A stretch of 64,000 nucleotides of DNA from Euryarchaeota archaeon UBA86 (GTDB taxonomy: Archaea; Thermoplasmatota; Poseidoniia; Poseidoniales; Thalassarchaeaceae): the NCBI GenBank assembly GCA_002503055.1, contig DAQX01000012.1:9462-73461 (forward strand). The letters run 5' to 3'. Made by a program: the position numbers and the translations under genes. The notes beneath the pieces are model-generated. The model worked only from the letters and a program-made list of their open reading frames with translations. It did no database searches and was not told where the DNA came from. Below are positions 44,795-52,642 of the stretch, piece by piece. Position 1 is the stretch's first letter, and every line of letters begins with the position of its first letter.

Positions 44795-47700
44795 TCACTC
44801 TTCCTCTTGCGAGGGTTCTGTGCTGGTTTCCTTCACAGGTCTGGGCCTCTTCTTTTTACCCTGTGGAGATCTCCTTCTCTTGCCCTTTGGTGGTTTTCTC
44901 TTACCTCTCTTCTGGGGTTTTGGCTTCTTCTGAGATTGCATAATTATAGCAGCTACTGCTAGCACCACAACTCCTCCAATAATGGCAATCATGGGGAATT
45001 CTGCATCGTCTTCAATGCAACTGGTCATTCCTATATCTGGCTGGCTGAATCCATCGGGACAAGCTGTCTGACTAATTGCAGCTGAGTCCTCAACATAGTG
45101 ATCTATGGCCGCATCGGTGCAACCCATTCTTCCAGAGATTGGTTGATACGAACCTGGGTTACAAGCCGTCTGTGAGGTAGCTCCGCCGGTTGCAACGAAA
45201 TAACCGGGATCAGCCTTCATGCACTCGCTTTGACCTGCTGATGGTTGGTAGGTTCCCACTTCACAGGGGGTTTGAGATACGGAGCCTTGGGCAGAAGCAT
45301 AGTGTCCTTGATCGGTATCCAAGCATGTGGATTGGGCCTCTTCTGGTTGATATGTTCCTTCATCACAGGCAGTGGAAGCGATGGCCCCTTGATTGTCCAC
45401 ATACCTACCCTTTTCAGCTGGAAAGCAAGAATCCTTGCCGGTTGATGGTTGGTAGGATCCCACTTCGCAGGGAATTTGTTCTATAGTAGCAAGTTCAGAA
45501 GCATAGTGGCCAGAATCCACCTCAATGCAAGAAGTTGAGGAAGTCGCATTCTGGTAGGTGCCCAGAGCACATGGCGTCTGCTCGGTTTCTGCCGACCAAT
45601 CCGTGTAATATCCAGGAGAATTGGCAGTACAATCAGAGGCTCCCGCTTCTGACTGGTGAGTTCCGGGAAGGCATGCCTCTTGGCTTGTCGCACCCTCTTC
45701 AGAAACAGAATAACCGGGATCAGCGACTTCGCACTCCGCTGTGCCTTCACTAGGCGCATATGTTCCTGCAGAGCACGGAGATTGAGAGGTACTGGCAGGA
45801 CCTGTGGCATAATGACCGGGGTCAGAATCTATGCATCCAGTCGCACCAGAATCAGGCTGATAAGTACCTCCCGGGCAAGCCACAGGGTCGGCAGATCCGG
45901 ATTGTGATGTGTAATACCCTGGTTCGTTAATCAGACAGTCTGTCATGCCCATAGAAGGCTGATTAAATCCAGGTGAGCAGGGAATTTGTTCAGTTCCCGC
46001 TGTATTTGGAACATAATAACCAGCATCGGCCTCATCGCAAGCATCGAATCCTCTCCTATCTGCATAAGTTCCGGGCTCGCACTCAAGTTGTTGGGTAGAG
46101 CCTTCGCCCGGAGCATAGTGGCCCTCGGATGCCGAGAAGCAACTTGTTTGGCCGCCTATTGGCTGGTAGAATCCAGGGGCACAAGGAATCTGATTGGACT
46201 GCATCTGGACCAAAACAAAGTGTCCCGGGTCGGCATCTAAGCAGGATGATCCGCTATAATTCGGCTGATAGGTACCCGGAGCGCATGGATTCTGAGAAAT
46301 TCCTCCGGATTGGGCTGAGTAATTACCGGGTGTGGCTTCTATACACGATGTTTGTCCTATATCTGGTTGGTAGGTTCCTGGAGAACATGCTGTCTGTTGT
46401 TCAGAGCCCAATTGATCGGTATAGTATCCTGAATCGGTCAGATAGCACGACCCCTGTCCGGAGAATGGTTGGTAAGTTCCATTAGCACAGGGGGTCTGTT
46501 CTGTAGAGCCGTTATTGGGCACATAATGTCCGGGAGATGCATCTACGCATTCGTATCCTACGAGGTAGTTTCCAACAGTACAAACCGGTGGAGGGTAAGG
46601 AGTTGAATCGAAGATAGAAAGTATCCCATCGTCATCGTGATCTCTCTCTCCGAGAAATCCATGCAGACCACCACTAGTCTGACTACTGCTAGTTAGATTC
46701 ACCCAAGCAGGTATGTCTGAGTCAGTCTCAATTCCGATTCCTAGTCTTCCTCCATAGTGACTACCCCAACAGTAAACGGAACCATTGGTTAGCATACCGC
46801 AGGTGTGGTTGTACCCGGTAGAAATTGCAGCGAAAGAGTGGTTGCCTGCTACCTGTATAGGCACATTGGAATTGTTTGTTGTATTATCTCCCAGTTGACC
46901 ATATGAGTTATTGCCCCAGCAAACCGCGCTGTTGTCATCCAAAACTGCACAGGCATGGTATTGTCCGGAGTCAAGAGATATTGCGGTTCTCCCAGCCGGC
47001 AGAGCAGTGTAGGCTGCAGTCGAATTCGAAGAAGTGTAAGTTCCATCGCCAAATTGCCCCATATCATTCAAGCCCCAACAAGCAACACTACCATTATCAA
47101 GAATTGCGCATGTTGAATTGGTACCTACAGCAAGTGCGGCGAGTGTCCTGTTCTGAGGGATTACGGTTAATGGAGTCGGTACATTTCTGTGGGTATCTGT
47201 ACCATCACCTAGTTGTCCATTTTCGTTGTATCCCCAGCACATTCCACTTCCGTTTTCTAGAATCGCACAACTGGAGTCGCCGCCAAGATTTACAGCAACA
47301 GCAGTTTGATTCTGTGGCAGTGGGATTAGTGTAGGATAGCCGGCATCTACATGTTCATCTCCGATGGAAGCATTGTTGCCTACTTGGCCATTGAGATTAT
47401 CTCCCCAGCAGTATAGATTTAGATCATCATATATTGAACATGTATGGTGGTATCCAGCAGCCATCTCAATTGGGGTAACATTACCCATTACTGCAAAGAA
47501 TGGGTTGGTATGCCAACCCCAGTGAGCCCCATGGCCGAGTTGTCCGTGGCCTGCTTCACCCCAGCATTTGACTGTGTAATCTGTCATTATGGTGCAAGAA
47601 TGGTGACCAAATGAGGCGGTTTCTATTGCTAAATGGGCTCCGCCCTCGGCTTGAAGATTGACATTTTGAGGGGTCCAGAATTCGGTCCAGACGTAGTCAT

Positions 47701-47986
47701 TCCCTAGGAATCCCTGACCAGCGTCTCCCCAGCACTTCATGGTAGAATCCGACAAGATAGCGCAGGTGTGTTGGTAGGAGCTAGTCAGAGAAGTTACAGA
47801 GTAAATTGATCCGTCTTGGAATCCAGGGATACTGATATTCGAATTCGAATGTGTCTCAATTACGACTTCTTCTGCAGGTAGTTCCTTTCTTTCATCTGAG
47901 TCCATCGAGACGGACGCAGACATTCCAAGAAGTAGAATCACTAAGGTTACTGAGGCGCAAACTCGTCTAACTTTGGAGGGGCTCAT
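44795..47986 (-). CDS. Secreted RCC1-propeller protein with fifteen GCC2/GCC3-type cysteine repeats
   Basis: 1063 residues. After a signal peptide (RRVCASVTLVILLLGMSAS) come seven RCC1-like blades, each with the pattern T-C-A-I-L-x-D/N-G-S...C-W-G-x-N-x2-G-Q-L-G (about 46-430), enough for one closed seven-bladed propeller. Each blade has two cysteines. A short D-D-D-G stretch leads to fifteen 34-residue repeats of the form GHY...PC-x2-GTYQP...C, ephrin-receptor-like GCC2/GCC3 modules with two cysteines 13 residues apart. One transmembrane helix and a 45-residue Lys/Arg/Pro tail end the protein. The ATG at 47986 gives the signal peptide and has a TTAATAG box at about -28. It is probably a cell-surface adhesin or receptor. 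Confidence 0.8.
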   Translation of the reverse strand: MSPSKVRRVCASVTLVILLLGMSASVSMDSDERKELPAEEVVIETHSNSNISIPGFQDGSIYSVTSLTSSYQHTCAILSDSTMKCWGDAGQGFLGNDYVWTEFWTPQNVNLQAEGGAHLAIETASFGHHSCTIMTDYTVKCWGEAGHGQLGHGAHWGWHTNPFFAVMGNVTPIEMAAGYHHTCSIYDDLNLYCWGDNLNGQVGNNASIGDEHVDAGYPTLIPLPQNQTAVAVNLGGDSSCAILENGSGMCWGYNENGQLGDGTDTHRNVPTPLTVIPQNRTLAALAVGTNSTCAILDNGSVACWGLNDMGQFGDGTYTSSNSTAAYTALPAGRTAISLDSGQYHACAVLDDNSAVCWGNNSYGQLGDNTTNNSNVPIQVAGNHSFAAISTGYNHTCGMLTNGSVYCWGSHYGGRLGIGIETDSDIPAWVNLTSSSQTSGGLHGFLGERDHDDDGILSIFDSTPYPPPVCTVGNYLVGYECVDASPGHYVPNNGSTEQTPCANGTYQPFSGQGSCYLTDSGYYTDQLGSEQQTACSPGTYQPDIGQTSCIEATPGNYSAQSGGISQNPCAPGTYQPNYSGSSCLDADPGHFVLVQMQSNQIPCAPGFYQPIGGQTSCFSASEGHYAPGEGSTQQLECEPGTYADRRGFDACDEADAGYYVPNTAGTEQIPCSPGFNQPSMGMTDCLINEPGYYTSQSGSADPVACPGGTYQPDSGATGCIDSDPGHYATGPASTSQSPCSAGTYAPSEGTAECEVADPGYSVSEEGATSQEACLPGTHQSEAGASDCTANSPGYYTDWSAETEQTPCALGTYQNATSSTSCIEVDSGHYASELATIEQIPCEVGSYQPSTGKDSCFPAEKGRYVDNQGAIASTACDEGTYQPEEAQSTCLDTDQGHYASAQGSVSQTPCEVGTYQPSAGQSECMKADPGYFVATGGATSQTACNPGSYQPISGRMGCTDAAIDHYVEDSAAISQTACPDGFSQPDIGMTSCIEDDAEFPMIAIIGGVVVLAVAAIIMQSQKKPKPQKRGKRKPPKGKRRRSPQGKKKRPRPVKETSTEPSQEEE
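45002..46531 (-). repeat. Coding tandem repeat, 15 units of 102 bp
   Basis: The fifteen 34-residue repeats span exactly 1530 bp with no change of period. Unit starts read GHY, GYY, GNY, GHF, GRY and DHY, and the inner part is mostly PC-x2-GTYQP. Units differ at many positions, so the array is old rather than freshly expanded. It lies inside the gene for the secreted RCC1/GCC protein. Confidence 0.85.
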
Positions 47987-48057
47987 GGTGTCCTGACACC
48001 AATAGAATCTATTAACGGTTATTCCGTATACTGCTGTCAATCAGAAAGCAGTACGGT

Positions 48058-48067
48058 CAAACTAATT
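48058..48067 (+). promoter_or_regulatory. TATA-like box of the aminotransferase gene
   Basis: AAACTAATTT ends about 24-33 nt before the ATG at 48091, at the spacing of a leaderless transcript. Divergent from the secreted-protein gene, whose box is near 48010-48016. Confidence 0.4.
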
Positions 48068-48090
48068 TGTAACCAGCCCCACGGGAGCCT

Positions 48091-49371
48091 ATGTCAGACG
48101 GAAGCGGTATGCCAGAGCAAGTGGAGTCATTCCTGTCCGATAACTGCCCTCCTATGGGAATTTACGAGACTCTGTACGCTTTCAGAGACACCTTTGGCAG
48201 TTTTATGGGAACCAAAGGAACGCATCCTTGGTCGCAGGGATTTCCTCTAACTACTCCATTGGAGAAGTTCGGTGGACCTCCGCTCCCAGATAGTGTGGAT
48301 GTTACTTGGGAGGATCGATTCTATCCCAAGGCATGGGGACATCCTGAGTTGCGTGGGGCAATAGTTGACTTCTACAACTCACGCTACGGTTCCAGCATCA
48401 CTCCAGAGAATGTGATGGTGTTTGCTGGAGGCAGGCCGGGAATCTACACTGTGATGGCTTTCCTCAAGGAGCATATCAAGGTCAGAATTGGAAACATTGA
48501 GTGGCCTGCCTATCTGGATATTATGACCCAGACAAATACTGAGTACGAAATTGTGCCCTTCACCAAGGAGAATGGTTTCCACCCTCTCAATTCGGAATAC
48601 TTCGACCGGACTGGGGTCAATGAGGGAACTGGTCTGATGCCAGTTATCTCTAATCCCCAGAACCCATCGGGGCAGACTCGTCACGGAGAGGAGCTCAAGG
48701 AACTCATTGAGATGGCTGAGCAGTCAGGTAATGGGATATTGTTAGACGAAGCCTACGAGATGTTTCACTCGCCCTCAGTTAGCGGTATTGAGTTTGTGAA
48801 AGATCTTGACAATAGCAATGTCTTCCTCGCCGGAGCCTGTACGAAGGGATTGCAGTCCCCTGGAATCCGTATCGGGTGGATTATCGCAAGTAAAACCAAT
48901 ATTGAGACGATGGCCAACTACTCCAGCTTCGGTATGGGAGGTGTGAGTCACCCCTCACAGCACTATGCCGTCATGCTGCTTCAGCCTGATCGAGTCAAGA
49001 GGGCAAGAAAAGCGGTCGAGGGGCATTACAAGTGGCAGCGCGAGCGTTATGGCAAGGCGTTCGAGGAGATGGGACTAGGAGTCTACACCGGAGATGGCGG
49101 ATTCTACCATTGGCTGGAGTTACCGGAAGGGCTGACCAGTGATGAGTTGAACAAGCGATTGTTCGAGCGAGGTGCAGCAATCCTGTGCGCTTCTGATTGT
49201 GATATGGCCCGACCCCATTCCAAGGATCCGAGTTACAAAACGCCATACTCTCGGTTTTTCCGCTTCTCTTTTGGACCGCTGCTACCCGAGACATTTGAAT
49301 CGGACATTCAATTATTCAGAGAAGTGTTCGAAAAATACCAGCAGGATGTGTTGAGAGCCGATAATTCTTGA
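48091..49371 (+). CDS. PLP-dependent aminotransferase class I/II
   Basis: 426 residues. PLP-site residues are all present: N191 in NPQNPSG, D219 and Y222 in LLDEAYEMF, lysine K252 in GACTKGLQSPG and R260 in RIGW. An N-terminal NCPPMGIYETLYAF segment and GHPELRGAIVDFYNSRYG place it with aspartate/alanine-type aminotransferases. The donor and acceptor cannot be fixed from sequence. It converges on the cysteine dioxygenase gene, so the two might share amino-acid metabolism, but they are not an operon. Confidence 0.87.
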   Translation: MSDGSGMPEQVESFLSDNCPPMGIYETLYAFRDTFGSFMGTKGTHPWSQGFPLTTPLEKFGGPPLPDSVDVTWEDRFYPKAWGHPELRGAIVDFYNSRYGSSITPENVMVFAGGRPGIYTVMAFLKEHIKVRIGNIEWPAYLDIMTQTNTEYEIVPFTKENGFHPLNSEYFDRTGVNEGTGLMPVISNPQNPSGQTRHGEELKELIEMAEQSGNGILLDEAYEMFHSPSVSGIEFVKDLDNSNVFLAGACTKGLQSPGIRIGWIIASKTNIETMANYSSFGMGGVSHPSQHYAVMLLQPDRVKRARKAVEGHYKWQRERYGKAFEEMGLGVYTGDGGFYHWLELPEGLTSDELNKRLFERGAAILCASDCDMARPHSKDPSYKTPYSRFFRFSFGPLLPETFESDIQLFREVFEKYQQDVLRADNS

Positions 49372-49440
49372 TTATCAGACAAATGAAGTCTGCTTAATTG
49401 GTCTAGAGGATTAATCCCTTAGGAGTGCAAAAGTGGAGTA
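49371..49440 (-). pseudogene. Decayed duplicate of the cysteine dioxygenase 3' end
   Basis: ATTATCAGACAAATGAAGTC at 49371 matches ATTATCAGATAAATGTTGAC at 49472. AGGAGTGCAAAAGTGGAGTA (49421-49440) matches AGGCATGCAAAGGTGGAGTG inside the dioxygenase gene (49529-49548). On the minus strand the relic reads T-P-L-L-H-S-stop against T-P-P-L-H-A-Y in the gene. This is a partial tandem copy of about 100 bp that has decayed. Confidence 0.5.
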
Positions 49441-49502
49441 AAGGCGGATGTATCAGGTCTGATAACGATATATTATCAGATAAATGTTGACTGCTTTACT
49501 AG

Positions 49503-50027
49503 TTACTCAGCTGGAGCATAGATCTTGTAGGCATGCAAAGGTGGAGTGTATATGTGTAGATTGACCAATTCCGAGTCTGTATCATTTGAAACTCTGTGAA
49601 TATCAGGTTCTTCTGCAGCACATACCTCTCCGGGCTGATAATGTCTTGTGTTTATCGGGCGTGCGAGTCCTTGTTCATTGGTCTCGTAAATTGTCTCAGT
49701 AGACACTCCATCGACGATTAGAAAGGCACAGTCACTACCAACATGATCGTGGATTGGAGTATCCTGCCCGGGTGTCCAGCAAATTGCAACCAGCTCGTAG
49801 TGCTCCGATTTCTTGATTACATTTCTCTGGTAGCCATCATCGGCGTAGCCGATGCATCCTTTGAGTGCATCTAGATTCACCTCGAGATTGCTGAGGTGAT
49901 TGTCTAGCTCCGCTAGACCTGGTCTACGATCAATGGAGTCTAGCCAACTTACCAGGCCTTTCAGGCCTGGACATTCTGAAAGGAGATTGTCGCGGACCTC
50001 AGAATCGATGGCTACCTGCGTGACCAT
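49503..50027 (-). CDS. Cysteine dioxygenase-like cupin enzyme
   Basis: 174 residues of the cysteine dioxygenase/cupin fold. The iron ligands H93, H95 (TPIHDHVGSDC) and H144 (DIHRVSN) are present. C100 and Y160 (HIYTPPLHAY) occupy the places of the mammalian Cys93-Tyr157 crosslink pair, so thioether cofactor formation is possible. It should oxidise cysteine or another thiol to its sulfinate with O2. The lone gene has a plain start at the ATG; the upstream region (to 50281) is shared with the aquaporin-like gene promoter. Confidence 0.87.
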   Translation of the reverse strand: MVTQVAIDSEVRDNLLSECPGLKGLVSWLDSIDRRPGLAELDNHLSNLEVNLDALKGCIGYADDGYQRNVIKKSEHYELVAICWTPGQDTPIHDHVGSDCAFLIVDGVSTETIYETNEQGLARPINTRHYQPGEVCAAEEPDIHRVSNDTDSELVNLHIYTPPLHAYKIYAPAE

Positions 50028-50097
50028 GCACTTCGAGACAGGGTCAGCCTCATGACGGTTTAGGCTTAGATCGCAAAATCGAGTATTATGTTAGGAT

Positions 50098-50114
50098 TCG
50101 GTGCGTAGCACCGA
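50098..50114. repeat. Perfect hairpin upstream of the cysteine dioxygenase gene
   Basis: TCGGTGC, GTA, GCACCGA: seven base pairs with the same GTA loop as the hairpin before ftsZ. It lies in the 254-nt divergent region, 71 nt from the dioxygenase ATG, flanked by two GTTAGGA words. Confidence 0.45.
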
Positions 50115-50220
50115 GAATGTTAGGAAATCAAAATGTGCTAGTAGATATCAGGTGTTCTACCACACACCGGCTTACGGAAAAATGCGCAATTTAGGGGGTT
50201 CTTTTCCGGATTTCGTAGGA

Positions 50221-50277
50221 TTCTATTATAAGATGCAGTGAAAGCCCGCGATTCACTCACTATAGTGAGGAGGAAAC
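50221..50277 (+). promoter_or_regulatory. Promoter and hairpin leader of the aquaporin-like gene
   Basis: TTCTATTATAAG at 50221-50232 is a good TATA box. A transcript starting about 25 nt on would begin near 50250. The perfect 14-bp palindrome CTCACTATAGTGAG (50256-50269) would then be the first fold of the mRNA. Its last two bases begin the ribosome site GAGGAGG (to 50273), so the fold can hide the site from ribosomes. Confidence 0.55.
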
Positions 50278-50281
50278 AACA

Positions 50282-50839
50282 ATGGTTGATACAGACACAA
50301 TGATGAATGAAATGGGCGGCGCCTTCATGGTATGCTGGCTTGCAGGTGGAGTAGGTTCTCTTGAGGGAGCTCTAGTCCTAGCTGCAGCTTGGATGGCAAT
50401 TGGTGGAGCCCACATACTGCCCGCGATTACCTGGGGTCACATAATGACTGGTGACCTAAGTGATCAGGACAGTTGGATGGACAATGGAAGCCGCCTGGTA
50501 GCTCAGGTTATCGGAGCAGTGCTCGCAGTGGTTATGATCACTGAGGGCGAGTCGTCCGCAGTTGCCGCCCCAGACATGTGGGCGTTTGACATGTGGCCTG
50601 CTCTTGGCATGATAGCTGGTGGTGCACTGCTTTGGACAGTGTACTCACGCTGTGATGCATGGGTTACTGCTTTCGTGGTGATGGCTATGGGTACCATGGT
50701 CGGAAACTCGATGGGCATGGCATCTAACCTAATGGGAGATGGTGGAGACATAGCTGCTATGGCTAGCCACTGGATTCTTGACGGTGTGATGGTTGGTATC
50801 GGAGCTATGGCTTCGGTTAAGATCGCCGAGATGGCTTAA
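50282..50839 (+). CDS. Aquaporin-like (MIP family) small membrane protein
   Basis: 185 residues with about six hydrophobic segments. The segment ALVLAAAWMAIGGAHILPAITWGHIMTGDL matches the first half of MIP channels (G-A-H-x-N-P-A-V-T), with the NPA asparagine changed to leucine (L-P-A). RLVAQVIGAVLAV matches the next helix. No clear second NPA is seen in the last part, where SNLMGDGGDIA takes its place. The protein is about 45 residues shorter than usual. It could be a water, glycerol or gas channel with an altered filter, or have lost channel function. A strong ribosome site and two terminator hairpins mark it as highly expressed. Confidence 0.55.
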   Translation: MVDTDTMMNEMGGAFMVCWLAGGVGSLEGALVLAAAWMAIGGAHILPAITWGHIMTGDLSDQDSWMDNGSRLVAQVIGAVLAVVMITEGESSAVAAPDMWAFDMWPALGMIAGGALLWTVYSRCDAWVTAFVVMAMGTMVGNSMGMASNLMGDGGDIAAMASHWILDGVMVGIGAMASVKIAEMA

Positions 50840-50877
50840 TCATTCTAGGAAACTAGATTGACAGATTTACGTAAGGC

Positions 50878-50953
50878 GGACTGGGGGGCAAATGCCTCCC
50901 AGTCCAGCCGTTAAAACCACCCACCTAGAGCATTCGCTCACGGTGGGTTTTCT
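50878..50953 (+). terminator. Two hairpins and T-run after the aquaporin-like gene
   Basis: A 12-bp stem with one G-T pair and an AAAT loop (50878-50905) starts 39 nt after the stop codon. ACCCACC/GGTGGGT (50919-50948) followed by TTTTC completes the terminator. The two together leave little doubt that the transcript ends here. Confidence 0.7.
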
Positions 50954-50961
50954 TCATTTAT

Positions 50962-51306
50962 TCACTTCACTAGCGGTAAATCGCTTGTCAGTGGGTCGAT
51001 TTCGGAACGAGGTCCGGGACCTATCCCAAGAACCGTAGTTGTTCCTGCAGGGATCTCTGTATGACCTGCATCTGTGACCATGTAACATACTAGTCCGCAC
51101 ATCCTTGCATCCCCATAGAGTCGTTTGAGTGAATCTAGGTCGGGTGCCTCACAGACAATCTTTCTAGCCCCTGCCCCAGTGTATCTCTTCAGCATCCTAG
51201 AATCGTCACGCTTGGCCTTGAGGATGCATTCAGCCACGGCATGTCCGCATTGAGCGGCCAACTTGCCTCTAGACAAATTGAGGTCGGCCCTAGTCACTAG
51301 GACCAT
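50962..51306 (-). CDS. pth2: Peptidyl-tRNA hydrolase, archaeal/eukaryal type (Pth2)
   Basis: 114 residues from the ATG at 51306 (MVLVTRADL); a TTG two codons earlier is less likely. The Pth2 core is clear: LNLSRGKLAAQCGHA at the N-terminus, KIVCEAPDLDSLKRL in the middle, VTDAGHTEIPAGTTTVLGIGPG near the end. It frees tRNA from peptidyl-tRNA that has dropped off ribosomes. It follows the ECF S-component gene after 7 nt and may share its transcript. Confidence 0.93.
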   Translation of the reverse strand: MVLVTRADLNLSRGKLAAQCGHAVAECILKAKRDDSRMLKRYTGAGARKIVCEAPDLDSLKRLYGDARMCGLVCYMVTDAGHTEIPAGTTTVLGIGPGPRSEIDPLTSDLPLVK

Positions 51307-51313
51307 TGTCAAT

Positions 51314-51973
51314 TCAGAGGGTGCTCGAGACAGGTTCGCTCACCGCCTTAGGAGAAGAAGAATCGAGGTGCTTGGTCATGATTTCACTCAGAGGAGTTGC
51401 CAGCCAAGCGACGAAGATTAGATTCCCAGCTGCATGGTACAAATCGAATAGTAACCCGTTGATGAGATAGGGTGCCAGCATTGAGACATCGGTTTTGAGA
51501 AGAATACTCAATGAGACTATCCAATTGAAAACGAAACCAGAGATTATTGCTAGAGCGGCCAATCTGTTTAGCATTAATTGGCCCTCTTTGAGGATATAAT
51601 CGGAGAAATAGGCGCCTGAAACGCCGACCAAGCCCCAACCTAACACTTGGAACAAAGTCCAGGGTCCGTGGCCCATTACAGCGAAGTTAGTAGTTAGGGC
51701 GATTATCCCGGCAAGGGCGACTGCTCGAGGGGCCCCATAGTAAACTCCGGCCATAATCACAATTACAGTGACGGGTTGGAAGTTAGGTAGTGGTTCTAGT
51801 AGAATACGGCCTGAAATACCGAAAATAGCCAAAATAGCCAGCATTAGTAATGGATTTGATCCATCCAGTCTTCGCTCACTTCGAAGTACTGCAAAGACGA
51901 TTACAGAAAGTATGGCTACATTCAACAATAGGCTCTGAGTTGGTGTCAAAGCGATGTTGTGGAAGTCGTACAT
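51314..51973 (-). CDS. ECF transporter S component, likely vitamin/cobalamin type
   Basis: 219 residues with six hydrophobic helices and a loop GHGPWTLFQVLGWGLVGVSGAYF. That P-W-T-x-F-Q-x-L-G-W-G segment is characteristic of a group of ECF substrate-capture subunits, often seen with cobalamin-related genes. It would bind a vitamin in the membrane and pass it to an ATP-driven energising module, not present in the window. A DUF4430 protein gene lies 55 nt upstream on the same strand, an association I know from cobalamin uptake. The ATG at 51973 is preferred over a TTG two codons earlier. Confidence 0.72.
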   Translation of the reverse strand: MYDFHNIALTPTQSLLLNVAILSVIVFAVLRSERRLDGSNPLLMLAILAIFGISGRILLEPLPNFQPVTVIVIMAGVYYGAPRAVALAGIIALTTNFAVMGHGPWTLFQVLGWGLVGVSGAYFSDYILKEGQLMLNRLAALAIISGFVFNWIVSLSILLKTDVSMLAPYLINGLLFDLYHAAGNLIFVAWLATPLSEIMTKHLDSSSPKAVSEPVSSTL

Positions 51974-52028
51974 ACTCAACCCTGATACTCTGGATGTTTA
52001 GCCGCACTTGAGGGTTGCTGATACATTC

Positions 52029-52595
52029 TCACCATGTGCCGATTCGCCAAAGAATAACATCAGCTTCGGACATTATTAAATCGCCAATTCCAACCATTGA
52101 GTATTCGCCATTATGGAGTAGTTCCCAATAGGCTCCGCTGAAATTGCCGGTCAGGTTATTTGCATTTAATCCACCAATTGTATGGACATAGGGGCCCCAA
52201 TCGCCGACATCATAACCTACATCCAGGTCACCACTGGTTGCATTGGTAGCATCGAGTAGGAAAGGCATTCCCTCAGTATATCCGGTGAAGCCGCCCACAC
52301 ATGCGCCCGTTCCATTGAACTCAGTATTTACTCCGTAGGTCGATCCGTCGGCCTCTATCATGGTCACTCCACTGTTGAAATTAGAGTGAGGTGAGTCAGT
52401 AGGGAACAGTACACACATTACTTGTGAGTTATTCCAAGACTCAGGCAGGCCATCATGAGAAGATTCGCTATCGCTGACATATGTCGCTGCCTCTTCCCTC
52501 AGAGCGTCGCGTATTGTGGGGGCTAGTAGAATCAATACGATTACTGCAATTACTGATATGGGTTTAAGTTCATTTGACATGGAGTTTTGTGTCAT
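52029..52595 (-). CDS. Membrane-anchored DUF4430 protein, transcobalamin-like
   Basis: 188 residues. One helix near the N-terminus (about 12-30, ISVIAVIVLILLAP) anchors an extracytoplasmic domain. The C-terminal third (GAYWELLHNGEYSMVGIGDLIMSEADVILWRI) has the W-x2-x-N-G-x4-G-x(n)-D-x-I-x-W layout of DUF4430, a fold related to the cobalamin-binding domain of transcobalamin. Two cysteines (CVLF and TGACVGG) could form a disulfide. The ECF S-component gene follows on the same strand, suggesting that this protein captures a ligand outside and hands it over. Cobalamin is the best guess, not shown. Confidence 0.6.
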   Translation of the reverse strand: MTQNSMSNELKPISVIAVIVLILLAPTIRDALREEAATYVSDSESSHDGLPESWNNSQVMCVLFPTDSPHSNFNSGVTMIEADGSTYGVNTEFNGTGACVGGFTGYTEGMPFLLDATNATSGDLDVGYDVGDWGPYVHTIGGLNANNLTGNFSGAYWELLHNGEYSMVGIGDLIMSEADVILWRIGTW

Positions 52596-52642
52596 TCGAT
52601 TGGGTCTAATAAGTTAGTTGATAGTGAAATAGAAGTGTAATA

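Noticed and set aside
45002..46531. The 102-bp periodicity as a CRISPR array or satellite
   Set aside because: Units are in one open frame, diverged, without spacers, and encode GCC2/GCC3-like repeats of a secreted protein.
50028..50281. A tRNA or small RNA gene in the largest spacer
   Set aside because: Only a 7-bp hairpin, a promoter and the leader palindrome are visible; no cloverleaf or conserved T-loop could be drawn.
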